Source: Roseibium sp. (GTDB lineage Bacteria > Pseudomonadota > Alphaproteobacteria > Rhizobiales > Stappiaceae). Taken from it: 32,028 bases of DNA. Each line of letters starts with the position of its first letter. The first letter of the stretch is position 1. Location of the stretch: contig NZ_JAILWL010000014.1 in assembly GCF_025698965.1 (NCBI RefSeq), positions 1-32,028 on the forward strand, written 5' to 3'. The position numbers were made by a program, and so were the translations under genes. The notes beneath the pieces are model-generated. The model did not search any database and was not told the origin of the DNA. It worked only from the letters and a program-made list of their open reading frames with translations. Positions 1 through 7,501 of this stretch are shown one piece after another.

Positions 1-20
1 GAGAATTTGTGCTACAATTA

Positions 21-72
21 CTTTGCGTAGATTTTTAAATTAATTTTTTCAAAACTTAGCATCCTTTGCGTA
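21..72. repeat. Direct repeat CTTTGCGTA in the RiPP operon leader
   Basis: The nine-base word CTTTGCGTA occurs at 21-29 and again at 64-72, on either side of an AT-rich stretch upstream of the precursor peptide gene. The second copy lies just before the Shine-Dalgarno sequence GGAGG (77-81), which sits 4 nt from the ATG at 86. The repeat could be a regulator half-site pair or chance. The window begins here, so the full promoter cannot be judged. Confidence 0.35.
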
Positions 73-85
73 AGTTGGAGGTATT

Positions 86-334
86 ATGCGTACGACTACT
101 GCCCTCGCGCTTTTAATGGCAATTTGTCCTGCGGCGGAAGCTTCAGCTCAAAAAGATTGGGATTCTGCACTGCGCGCTGAAACTGTGGAAGTGTTAGCTG
201 CGCAGGTCACTTTGCGAGATCGCCTGTCGAAACTGGGTGGAGTGCTGAAAGAGAACCAGGAAATGAAGCAAGTTGCCCAATGGAGTAACTGGCCCAACAT
301 TTGGCAGAACTGGCAGAATTGGGGGAACTGGTGA
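86..334 (+). CDS. RiPP precursor peptide with five W-x-N triads
   Basis: This is an 82-residue peptide with a strong GGAGG ribosome site 4 nt before the ATG. Residues 1-21 look like a Sec signal peptide: a basic residue, a hydrophobic run, then an A-S-A cleavage site. Residues 22-65 form a charged leader-like segment. The C-terminus is WSNWPNIWQNWQNWGNW, that is W66-x-N, W69-x-N, Ile, W73-x-N, W76-x-N, W79-x-N, W82. An aromatic residue followed two positions later by Asn is the type of triad that cyclophane-forming radical SAM enzymes crosslink (established for Xye/triceptide peptides). The next gene encodes such a maturase. Inference: this is the substrate, modified in the cytoplasm and then exported. 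It lacks the Gly-rich repeats of GrrA/OscA precursors. The product structure and bioactivity are unknown. Confidence 0.85.
   Translation: MRTTTALALLMAICPAAEASAQKDWDSALRAETVEVLAAQVTLRDRLSKLGGVLKENQEMKQVAQWSNWPNIWQNWQNWGNW
281..331 (+). repeat. Tandem 9-nt codon repeat encoding the W-x-N core
   Basis: The core is a degenerate 9-bp tandem array: TGGAGTAAC, TGGCCCAAC, (ATT), TGGCAGAAC, TGGCAGAAT, TGGGGGAAC, TGG. Two adjacent units differ only at the last base, which suggests expansion by duplication. The GGGGGAA inside the fifth unit (321-327) also lies where a Shine-Dalgarno site for the downstream maturase would be. Confidence 0.75.
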
Positions 335-339
335 TTCCA

Positions 340-1491
340 ATGTCGGCTCCGTCGCTTCTGATTTTGCAGCCGACGCCCTATTGCAACTTGAATTGCAGTT
401 ACTGCTACCTGCCGCATCGTGATCTTCGAAGTGTAATGAGCGAAGACGTTCTGCGCGCAATAGCGCGGTACATTCTTGCCCCGATGCCCAAGGCACAACG
501 ACCTGCAGTCATTTGGCATGCGGGCGAGCCCATGACGGTTCCCCCAAAATGGTATCACAACGCCTTTGAGCTGTTGCGGCGGGAGAGCGGGGGAACGCCT
601 TTGAACCATGGGTTTCAGACGAACGGTGTAGGCGTTACGGATCATTGGCTGAAGCTGTGGCAGGACTGGAACGTGCAAATCGGGGTGAGCCTTGACGGCC
701 CGGCCGAGTTTCACAATCGCCGCCGTAAGACGCGCCGGGGAACGGGTAGCCACGCATTGACAATGAAGGGGGTCGAAACCCTGAAGAGCGCGGGTTATCC
801 ATTCCACATCATTTCGGTTCTGACCACGGATATTTTGCCCCATCCGGAATTGCTGATCGAGTTCTATGCCGACAATGACCTGCATGACGTGGCCTTCAAT
901 ATTGAAGAAATAGAGGGGCAGACCGAGACCAGCAGTTTTGAAAATGATGATACTGCGGTTTCCCGGTACAGGCAGTTTTTGAAGCGTTTTTATGAATTAT
1001 CCGACCGTTTGCCGGTTCCCATCAATGTACGTGAACTGCAGAACGTGCAGTCACTGGCGGCAAACATGCGCAAGAACGGAATGCGAAACACTCAGAACAC
1101 GCCGCTGGCGATCGTAACGATTGCAGTTGATGGTGGCATGTCGACCTTTTCTCCCGAATTGATCGGCGTGACCGATCACGCGCGCGACAACTTCATATTC
1201 GCGAATGTTTGCGACGGCGGGGTTGAGCGAATTCTGTTGAGTCCTGCTTTTCAACAACTGAAGCGCGAGGTTGAGGAAGGCAAAAGGGCATGCGCGCGCA
1301 GCTGTGGTTACTTCGATGTCTGCGGGGGAGGAGCACCTGCCAACAAGTATTTTGAGCACGGTCGCTTCGATGGAACGGAAACGCTCTATTGCCAGCTGAC
1401 AATTCAGGCGAATGTTGATGTTGCGCTCGATTTCATGGAGCAGCGCTCGGGACGTGTTCCCGAGCAACCGCGTGAGATGGAGCTGCGATAA
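340..1491 (+). CDS. Radical SAM/SPASM peptide maturase, GrrM/OscB-like
   Basis: This 383-residue enzyme carries the radical SAM cluster motif CNLNCSYC (Cys15, Cys19, Cys22). Its C-terminal SPASM region has Cys-rich spacing, CARSCGYFDVCGGG followed by a late YC, which would bind auxiliary Fe-S clusters. The middle (FQTNG, SLDGP, then a 'FSPELIGV...NFIFANV' block) and the SPASM wording match my memory of the GrrM/OscB and FxsB maturases that make aromatic cyclophane crosslinks. Expected role: SAM-dependent C-C bond formation on Trp side chains of the precursor upstream. The ORF track opens at TTG 301 inside the precursor. ATG 340 is preferred because the CNLNC block then starts near residue 15. 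GTG 331, overlapping the precursor stop as GTGA, is a credible alternative. The stop overlaps the next ATG. Confidence 0.9.
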   Translation: MSAPSLLILQPTPYCNLNCSYCYLPHRDLRSVMSEDVLRAIARYILAPMPKAQRPAVIWHAGEPMTVPPKWYHNAFELLRRESGGTPLNHGFQTNGVGVTDHWLKLWQDWNVQIGVSLDGPAEFHNRRRKTRRGTGSHALTMKGVETLKSAGYPFHIISVLTTDILPHPELLIEFYADNDLHDVAFNIEEIEGQTETSSFENDDTAVSRYRQFLKRFYELSDRLPVPINVRELQNVQSLAANMRKNGMRNTQNTPLAIVTIAVDGGMSTFSPELIGVTDHARDNFIFANVCDGGVERILLSPAFQQLKREVEEGKRACARSCGYFDVCGGGAPANKYFEHGRFDGTETLYCQLTIQANVDVALDFMEQRSGRVPEQPREMELR

Positions 1492-4400
1492 TGTGGGCAT
1501 GGCTCGGCAACCTGTTGAAAGGCCTTCGTCCAGCACTTTTGGGGCGGCTCGGTGACTGGGTTATGGTGCTGATCATGGTTGCTGTTGTCGGCGCAGTCAT
1601 TTTCGGGCGCCCGGTTTACGAATGGGGCATGACAAAGATCTCAGGCCCCCCGTTGTCTGGCGTTCTCTCGATCGAACCACCCCAGTTGTATACGCGTGAA
1701 AGATTGGTGAATGACCGGTTCAGTCAGGCAAACTGGCTGGAACAGTTGCTGGCCGAAACAAACAAGCCGGAAGTCCTTCGGGAAATCGGGCGCCCTACAA
1801 GTCAGTCTCGAACGGAAACGGAAGATTCCCTAAAGCTGATTGCAGCGTTGGCCGGCGGTGGTCCCGCTGCCGGGCCCGGCGCACCGAAAGATCAATCAAA
1901 ACGCGGTGAGACTGTCACATCATCCGCGCAGGTCTCAACATCTGGCGATAGCCCGGCGGCCAGTCTGGCTCAGCGAATTCGCGAATTGGACAAACTGCGC
2001 CTGCGTCTTCGCACCGACCTGATGGATACCTTGCTCGATGACGGTCATGACCTGGAGGGCAATACGCTCTACAGACTGAATTTTGATGCCGTCGTCATGC
2101 CTTTCAAGGAACAAACGACATATCCGGGAACCGGTGTGTTCATTGTCGAGATGGCAAATTCCTTTCAGGAACTGGACACTTACCTGGAAACCGCGGGTCA
2201 ATGCCTCGATGTGATCGACCAGGATGCCACCATGATAGAGGATTGTGAGGCAATTCGCGTCTTCCTCGAAAAGCGCTCGGCGGACGATGTCGAACTCCTG
2301 AGGTCATGGCAGCGTGAAATACAGCAGTTTCTGACAAGTGTGCTCCAAACCAGGTCGAAAGCCTTCAATTTCGAAGGCCGCCTGGTGAACCCCGTCGATC
2401 CCAAGGAAAATATAGCTTTTGACTGGTTTTTGAGGCGGGAACTGCTCAACGCGTTTTTCACGGCAATATCTTTTCATCCCAGAATAAAGCTCACCTGCGC
2501 AGAGTTCGGCCTGGAAGAAAGCGATTGTCTGAACAGAATTGCGGAAAGCATCGGTCTGAAATGGCGTGTCGAAAACCGGGTGCCTGACTTCGCCGATGAA
2601 CAAACAGGGGGAGGTGCACTTGGAAGCGGCTACAGAAAGTCGCTTAGGCGAGCACACTATGTGAACGCGGTTCGATATTCGGTTCAGAGAAATCTGGCAT
2701 TCGCCGGTCCGCCCGGACAAGGGCCGCCACCGGAAGCACAAGAACCGCAGGGACAGCTTGACGTCAGGCAGACAAGCGAACCTCCAAAACCAGGTGGGGA
2801 AGAATTTGCGCTGGCAAGCAATTCTCTCCCAAACGATGTCACAACAGGTGAAAGCAACACTACCGGTAAGCTGCCAAAAACGCGCAAGCCTGATGTTGCT
2901 CAGCGCCCTCGAAACGGGCCTCCACCTTCGGTGGGACCACCCCCGACCCTCCTCGATCCGGAATACAAGCGTGCGCTCATTCGTTTGATCTTGGTCTGGC
3001 GCGAGATGGCGGTTTTCATGCAGTCCATGACCGAACTGCCTGCGTCCGAAAAGGCGGCATTCGGCAGCGAAACTGAAGCAATTGCCGGTTTCGAACGGAA
3101 GTTGTTTGAAACTCTAATGAACTTCGACAGATATCTGCCGGGACCTGAGAATATCGGCGAACTTCAATCCGTTCTGAAAAGAGACTTTGATGTCCGTCAA
3201 CAGCATCTGGCGGCAACGGCTCATCTGCTCCCGCCGATGGAGGACGGTATCGAGCATTGCCGTAAATCTGCGGTGAAAAATCAACAGGCATCAATGCAGG
3301 CAGACGCCATCATAAGCGAGTATTATCGGTGTGCCTTCCTGTTCGTCGAAGGAGGTCGCGCAACGCATGATTTGCTGGCCAGATTTATCTACGAAAGATT
3401 GCGGGACGGCATACCCGGCTACGTATCAACAGAGCGGAGCATTACCGACTTTCTTGAAGTGACACTTGATGGATGCGCGGTAACGGGGTGCCAGATCGCG
3501 GTTTCTCAAAAACGCTGCAAACTCAAGAACGATATTCTGGAGTATACAGGAGAAGAGAGCTTTCTGGACACGGTCTGGCGTCAAATCGACCTCCCGTTCT
3601 CCAACGTATTCTGGGCTGTGCAAGAAGAGTTCGGAAACGATCCATCCGATTGCGACGAAATATTCCAAAGCGTCTCGGAAGATCCGGCGGCGGACGCCGT
3701 CGTGCAGAAATGTCTCACGCTGGTTGCTTTGCTGGATGACGAAATAACAGACATGTCGGAAGCCTATATCGCCTGCCATCTCAGGCAATGGATCGACACG
3801 CGCAAATCCGATGTCGCTGTTTATACGGTTAGTCCACGGGCAGGTGAGGGCGAGGATCTTGAACTGAATTCCGCAAGCCTGAAGGATGATCTGTCAGGTT
3901 TTCTCAAGCTGCCGGCCGGTAAGGGAGAGATTACGGCGCAACACAAGCAACTTCAGGACGTTGCGGCGGTGCTTTCAAATCCGTCTGTGATCGGGTTCAG
4001 CGACTTGCCAACCATCAAGGGTATCGACAATGCCATTTTTGGTTGGGCGGTGCGTCCCAATAAAATGCCTGCAGGCGGTTACATGTCGAGCCGGCACAGG
4101 TTTGCCGCGGTGATCAGTGTGCCGAGCTGGTGGAAACGCGTGACTTTGAACATCAAGGCTTGCTGGATTCAGCCCAATGAAATCAGGCGTTCCGGAACGC
4201 GTTTCCTGAATGACTTCACCAAGTTGTGTCCGGTGGCGGAACCCAAGACAATCGCTGCGCGGCTGCAGTCTCACGGCAGAGTGGTATCTGAAATCGACCA
4301 GGATACGCTTGCCTCTGAAAATCCGGTGACGCATTGGAGTTTTGAATTGAAGCTTCCAAGGCGGATGGATGAAATTACATCGAGGTTCAATTTCGATTTC

Positions 4401-4820
4401 ATCAAGGCGCCTTATTTTTATCCCGAATTTGATGAGACAGCGCAAAAAAACCCGTACGTTCTGGCTCTTGAGGCAGGGCGCCCCGGCAAGTTGGTCCTGT
4501 CAGGAGAACGGCTATGGCGCGGAACTGTCGTAACTGTCGGAAATCAACCTGCGGATCGAATAGAGGTTTTGCCCGACATGAAGGGCGTGATTGCACACTT
4601 CAACTGCGTTAAGCCGCCTGAAGGCAGCCGCCATTTTGAACCCATGAAGACAGGTGCATCCGGTCCGGCTTTTGGCCCCGGTGGCCTCGTCAATTCACCA
4701 CTCTTTGTCTGGACTTCTGAGGGAAGCACCAACATGAGATTTGTAAAAGTGGCTCCCTTTGTTCAGCGTATGGAAGCTGAGCGGCCCTGCTGGCTACCTG
4801 CCAACAGTGACGGAAACTGA
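1491..4820 (+). CDS. Membrane-anchored protein of unknown function, 1109 aa, in the RiPP operon
   Basis: I do not recognise this family. The ATG shares a base with the maturase stop (TAATG), so the two are translationally coupled. One transmembrane helix is visible near residues 22-40, followed by a long, probably periplasmic body. A Pro/Gly-rich linker lies near residues 405-490, and spaced cysteine pairs (for example CAVTGC) would suit disulfides outside the cytoplasm. The C-terminal ~120 residues contain a 'GKLVLSGERLWRGTVVTVG' stretch that looks beta-rich and IPT/TIG-like. No protease, ABC or catalytic motif is evident. Its position suggests a role in export, processing or anchoring of the W-x-N peptide, or as its receptor or immunity partner. 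That role is inference only. Confidence 0.75.
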   Translation: MWAWLGNLLKGLRPALLGRLGDWVMVLIMVAVVGAVIFGRPVYEWGMTKISGPPLSGVLSIEPPQLYTRERLVNDRFSQANWLEQLLAETNKPEVLREIGRPTSQSRTETEDSLKLIAALAGGGPAAGPGAPKDQSKRGETVTSSAQVSTSGDSPAASLAQRIRELDKLRLRLRTDLMDTLLDDGHDLEGNTLYRLNFDAVVMPFKEQTTYPGTGVFIVEMANSFQELDTYLETAGQCLDVIDQDATMIEDCEAIRVFLEKRSADDVELLRSWQREIQQFLTSVLQTRSKAFNFEGRLVNPVDPKENIAFDWFLRRELLNAFFTAISFHPRIKLTCAEFGLEESDCLNRIAESIGLKWRVENRVPDFADEQTGGGALGSGYRKSLRRAHYVNAVRYSVQRNLAFAGPPGQGPPPEAQEPQGQLDVRQTSEPPKPGGEEFALASNSLPNDVTTGESNTTGKLPKTRKPDVAQRPRNGPPPSVGPPPTLLDPEYKRALIRLILVWREMAVFMQSMTELPASEKAAFGSETEAIAGFERKLFETLMNFDRYLPGPENIGELQSVLKRDFDVRQQHLAATAHLLPPMEDGIEHCRKSAVKNQQASMQADAIISEYYRCAFLFVEGGRATHDLLARFIYERLRDGIPGYVSTERSITDFLEVTLDGCAVTGCQIAVSQKRCKLKNDILEYTGEESFLDTVWRQIDLPFSNVFWAVQEEFGNDPSDCDEIFQSVSEDPAADAVVQKCLTLVALLDDEITDMSEAYIACHLRQWIDTRKSDVAVYTVSPRAGEGEDLELNSASLKDDLSGFLKLPAGKGEITAQHKQLQDVAAVLSNPSVIGFSDLPTIKGIDNAIFGWAVRPNKMPAGGYMSSRHRFAAVISVPSWWKRVTLNIKACWIQPNEIRRSGTRFLNDFTKLCPVAEPKTIAARLQSHGRVVSEIDQDTLASENPVTHWSFELKLPRRMDEITSRFNFDFIKAPYFYPEFDETAQKNPYVLALEAGRPGKLVLSGERLWRGTVVTVGNQPADRIEVLPDMKGVIAHFNCVKPPEGSRHFEPMKTGASGPAFGPGGLVNSPLFVWTSEGSTNMRFVKVAPFVQRMEAERPCWLPANSDGN

Positions 4821-5144
4821 TATCCCCTCCATTATCGGTCCTTGAGATGCCACCGGTTGGCGAAAGGACAATCGGAAGCTTCTTGGCGTTTGCCGTCTCC
4901 CTTGCTTCCTCAGTGATCCGCTTCGTTTATTCAATACGATCAGGTGGCATATCAAAGTTACACACTCACGGGTCGACCTGGAAAATACACTCGTTCAACA
5001 GCGCAAATTGAATGGACGAAACACCCGCTTGCTCAATATGATAGGTTATGACGACGGCAAGGATACCGTCAGTCCGCATGCAATGTGAGATTCGCTGGCC
5101 GGCAGGACGGAAACTTGAGACGGTATTCCTTTGGGGAGGCAGTC
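4821..5144. other. Gene-free stretch between the RiPP operon and the NTF2-like gene
   Basis: About 320 bp with no convincing ORF, second precursor or strong terminator. A small inverted repeat GACGG...CCGTC sits near 5052-5070. The 3' end carries GGGGAGG, the ribosome site of the next gene. Nothing else stands out. Confidence 0.5.
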
Positions 5145-5588
5145 ATGGCACATGACGATGAGTTTTCAGGATCTGACAATGGTCAGGACAATGATGCGCG
5201 AACCGGATCGAACGATGATGCGGAAGAAGCGATCGCGCAATTGTTTGACGACTACCAGGCTGGATTCAACGATTACGACGTTGACAGGATCTGTGATTGC
5301 TTTGCGATGCCAGCCACGATCTGGCAACACGAAAAGGGCCATGTCTTCAACAACGATGACGAACTGATCGAAAACATCGATGCGCTCTTGAAAGCTCTGG
5401 AAAAGGAAGGCGTTACGCATTCCGATTTCCACGTGAGCTCAAGTCATGTCAGTGGGTCGGCGGCCCTTGTGAGCCTGGACTGGACCCAGGAGACTGCAGA
5501 TGGCGAAGCAGTGTTCGAGTTCACGTGCCACTATCAGCTTGTTCAAAATGGTGCCGATTGGGTCATCGCCTGTATCATAAACGACTAG
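5145..5588 (+). CDS. NTF2/SnoaL-like protein
   Basis: This is a small acidic protein of 147 residues. ATG 5145 is chosen over the track start (GTG 5085) because GGGGAGG sits just upstream with good spacing. The body reads like an NTF2/SnoaL cone fold: an N-terminal helix 'FDDYQAGFNDYDVDRI', a 'FAMPATIWQHEKGHVF' segment, then beta strands ending 'FTCHYQLVQNGADWVIACIIND'. Such proteins bind or isomerise small ligands or serve as association domains, and no substrate can be read here. The N-terminal ~20 residues are an Asp/Asn/Ser-rich tail. Its 3' end overlaps the convergent TetR gene by 14 bp. Confidence 0.75.
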   Translation: MAHDDEFSGSDNGQDNDARTGSNDDAEEAIAQLFDDYQAGFNDYDVDRICDCFAMPATIWQHEKGHVFNNDDELIENIDALLKALEKEGVTHSDFHVSSSHVSGSAALVSLDWTQETADGEAVFEFTCHYQLVQNGADWVIACIIND

Positions 5589-6270
5589 AAGAACTGTCAG
5601 CACCGGGAAGGTGTGACGAACCGGCGTCCATTTGTTCGGCGACGTGATCGACCACGGGTAGACATCCCAGAATACTGTCGGAAAGATGAGTGAGGATCCG
5701 GTCACGGTCGTGATGGGCTTTGTTGTCCTGAACCGCCGCATGCATGATCGACCGGACCATGTTCATGATAACGAATATCAGGGAATCGAGATTTGAATTG
5801 TTTGGGATCTCCGGTCTTGAAGCCAGAAAATCACCTATCGTCTTAGCCATTTCGTTCTGAAAGCTGTCACGGTCAACATGCCTCGACTGAGTGGGGATCC
5901 ACTCCTCGAAGGCTGCGTGCAATTGCGGCGTCCTGAGATGCAGATTCAGATTGGCGCCGATGATTGTTCTGATCGCTGTCTTCAGAGGCTGATTTCTGGA
6001 TCGATCCATCGCGGCCCGGATGACACTCAGGACTTCACCATGATGAGCTTTCTGAACCTCCAGAATGAGCGCGTCCTTGTTTGGAAAGTACTGGTAGAGC
6101 GAACCGATGCTGATGCCAGCACGTGCCGCTATCTGATTTGTCGTGGCAGCTTCAAAGCCGTGTTCTGCGAAAACCTGCCGCGCGGCTTCAATGGTTACCT
6201 CCACCATCATCCGCGAACGCAGCTGCTTTGGCCGACGCCTTTGTCCGGGCTCCAATTGTACGGGCACCAA
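5575..6270 (-). CDS. TetR/AcrR family transcriptional regulator
   Basis: This is a 231-residue regulator. The N-terminus holds the TetR helix-turn-helix, with 'VFAEHGFEAATTNQIAARAG' followed by 'SIGSLYQYFPNKDALI', preceded by a basic tail (RRRPKQLRSR). The C-terminal helical part would bind ligand and dimerise, and it resembles members carrying the TetR_C_11-like 'FEEWIPTQSR' region. It starts at TTG 6270 or the adjacent GTG 6267, and an AGAGG lies just upstream. It ends in a Ser-rich tail that overlaps the NTF2-like gene 3' end. It is divergent from the MipA/OmpV gene across a 302-bp gap, so it may control itself and that porin. The effector is not evident. Confidence 0.9.
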   Translation of the reverse strand: MVPVQLEPGQRRRPKQLRSRMMVEVTIEAARQVFAEHGFEAATTNQIAARAGISIGSLYQYFPNKDALILEVQKAHHGEVLSVIRAAMDRSRNQPLKTAIRTIIGANLNLHLRTPQLHAAFEEWIPTQSRHVDRDSFQNEMAKTIGDFLASRPEIPNNSNLDSLIFVIMNMVRSIMHAAVQDNKAHHDRDRILTHLSDSILGCLPVVDHVAEQMDAGSSHLPGADSSSSRL

Positions 6271-6572
6271 TTAATCCTCTTCACATCCACTAGGCAGTTA
6301 TACGGGGAGCAGATTGGACAGAAATGTGACCGGAACGCGAGCGGTTCAAGAGAAACGAGCCGGAATAATTTTCGGGAAATTCGAATTTAGTTTTTAAAAA
6401 CAATCGGATAATCCTTCGAGTGCGCGCCGGGACAGGCGCAAATTGCAATCGAGAAATGCGAGTTTCTGTTCCGACCGCTCATCGTCAAATTCGTCCTGCG
6501 AACCGGCGCTCCAGATCATGAGGAGTACCGGGTGTCGAACTCGGGGCAGGGCGTTGGACGGAGGCTTGGGCA
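6271..6572. other. Divergent control region between tetR-type gene and mipA-type gene
   Basis: A 302-bp gap between divergently transcribed genes. It contains a perfect 12-bp palindrome GTTTTTAAAAAC (6390-6401) and, just before it, the word TTTCGGGAAATTCG (6370-6383), which recurs inverted upstream of the GGDEF-EAL gene. The region from about 6360 to 6410 is AT-rich and is the likeliest place for promoters. A GGAGG about 8 nt before TTG 6573 supports the porin start. Confidence 0.45.
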
Positions 6573-7430
6573 TTGCGCACCATCACGGAAATTGCGTTTT
6601 TTACAGGATTGAAACTGGTTGCGGTCGGAAGTGCGGTGGCTCCCGCATGGGCTGCCGATTTGGCGGGTTCTGCGGATAAGGTCGAATTGGATGGGGCGGA
6701 AGAAAATCAGTCTGAAGGTTTTCACGGGTTTGTCGTTCTCGGTGGAGGTGCGGAGCCGGATTATGAAGGGGCAACGGAATATGCCGCCATGCCGTTTTTC
6801 TTTGCCGAGTTGACTGCATACGGTGTTGGACTGGAAATAAAGGGGCCGGAGGCATCGCTGAATTTGCGGCCGGATGCGGCGTTCCAGTTTGGTCCGTCGA
6901 TCGGCTACGACATGGGGCGGGACGGTACTGCCAACAAGGTGGTCGACCGTCTGGAAACGATTGACGGAGCATTTGAAGTCGGTGGATTTGCGACCTATCA
7001 ATTCAACGCCCTGCTGGCGCAATCCGACATGCTTGAGATTTCAGCCGAGTTGATGGCGGACGTTTCCGGGGTACATGAAGGTGTCAGCGGTTCAATCGGA
7101 GTATCCTATATGGTCGCCGCGACCGAGCGTTTACGCCTCGGCCTTGATACGTCGGTCGGCCTGGCAAGTGACGGCTACATGGACACCTACTTTGGCGTGA
7201 CCGGAAAAGGCTCCCGCCAATCCGGCCTTGCAGCTTATTCTGCATCGGGTGGTGTCAAGGATGTCAGTTTGGGGGCAACCGCCAGCTTTAATTTGACCGA
7301 GCGATGGGGAATTGTAGGTCGGGCGCAATACTCCCGGTTGCTGGGAGATGCAGCTGACAGTCCTATCGTCAAGCAGGAAGGATCAGCCGATCAATTCTCC
7401 GGCGGTCTTGGCATATCGTATTCGTTCTAG
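6573..7430 (+). CDS. MipA/OmpV family outer-membrane protein
   Basis: This is a 285-residue protein with a clear signal peptide ending AWA at residue 27. The mature part has the alternating pattern of an outer-membrane beta-barrel and ends in 'GISYSF', with the terminal Phe expected for BAM-dependent insertion. The 'GGGAEPDYEGATEYAAMPFF' opening is typical of MipA/OmpV proteins. The family is described as scaffolding or stress-related, and a precise role cannot be assigned here. The start is TTG 6573, supported by an upstream GGAGG. No terminator reads in its direction: the hairpin at 7469-7493 has its T-run on the other strand. Confidence 0.88.
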   Translation: MRTITEIAFFTGLKLVAVGSAVAPAWAADLAGSADKVELDGAEENQSEGFHGFVVLGGGAEPDYEGATEYAAMPFFFAELTAYGVGLEIKGPEASLNLRPDAAFQFGPSIGYDMGRDGTANKVVDRLETIDGAFEVGGFATYQFNALLAQSDMLEISAELMADVSGVHEGVSGSIGVSYMVAATERLRLGLDTSVGLASDGYMDTYFGVTGKGSRQSGLAAYSASGGVKDVSLGATASFNLTERWGIVGRAQYSRLLGDAADSPIVKQEGSADQFSGGLGISYSF

Positions 7431-7462
7431 AAAACGGGGGCAGGATGGGGGAGCCACCTTCG

Positions 7463-7493
7463 AAAAAAAGCCGGCGGACAAGTGCCGCCGGCT
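7463..7493 (-). terminator. Rho-independent terminator of the DEAD-box helicase gene
   Basis: A perfect 9-bp stem (AGCCGGCGG / CCGCCGGCT, loop ACAAGTG) is followed on the minus strand by seven T residues. It lies 9 bp past the helicase stop codon. The adjacent plus-strand porin gene gains no T-run from it. Confidence 0.9.
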
Positions 7494-7501
7494 GGAATTC
7501 A

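Noticed and set aside
86-127. Precursor as a lipoprotein (Cys14)
   Set aside because: The residues before Cys14 (M-A-I) do not fit a lipobox; an A-S-A signal peptidase I site is the better reading.
301-339. TTG 301 as the maturase start
   Set aside because: It would lie inside the precursor core codons in another frame with no ribosome site; ATG 340 or GTG 331 fits better.
148-885. 245-aa minus-strand ORF across the precursor and maturase
   Set aside because: Antisense to two convincing genes; the protein is Gln/Arg/Cys-rich with no domain and looks like a shadow of the codon-biased plus strand.
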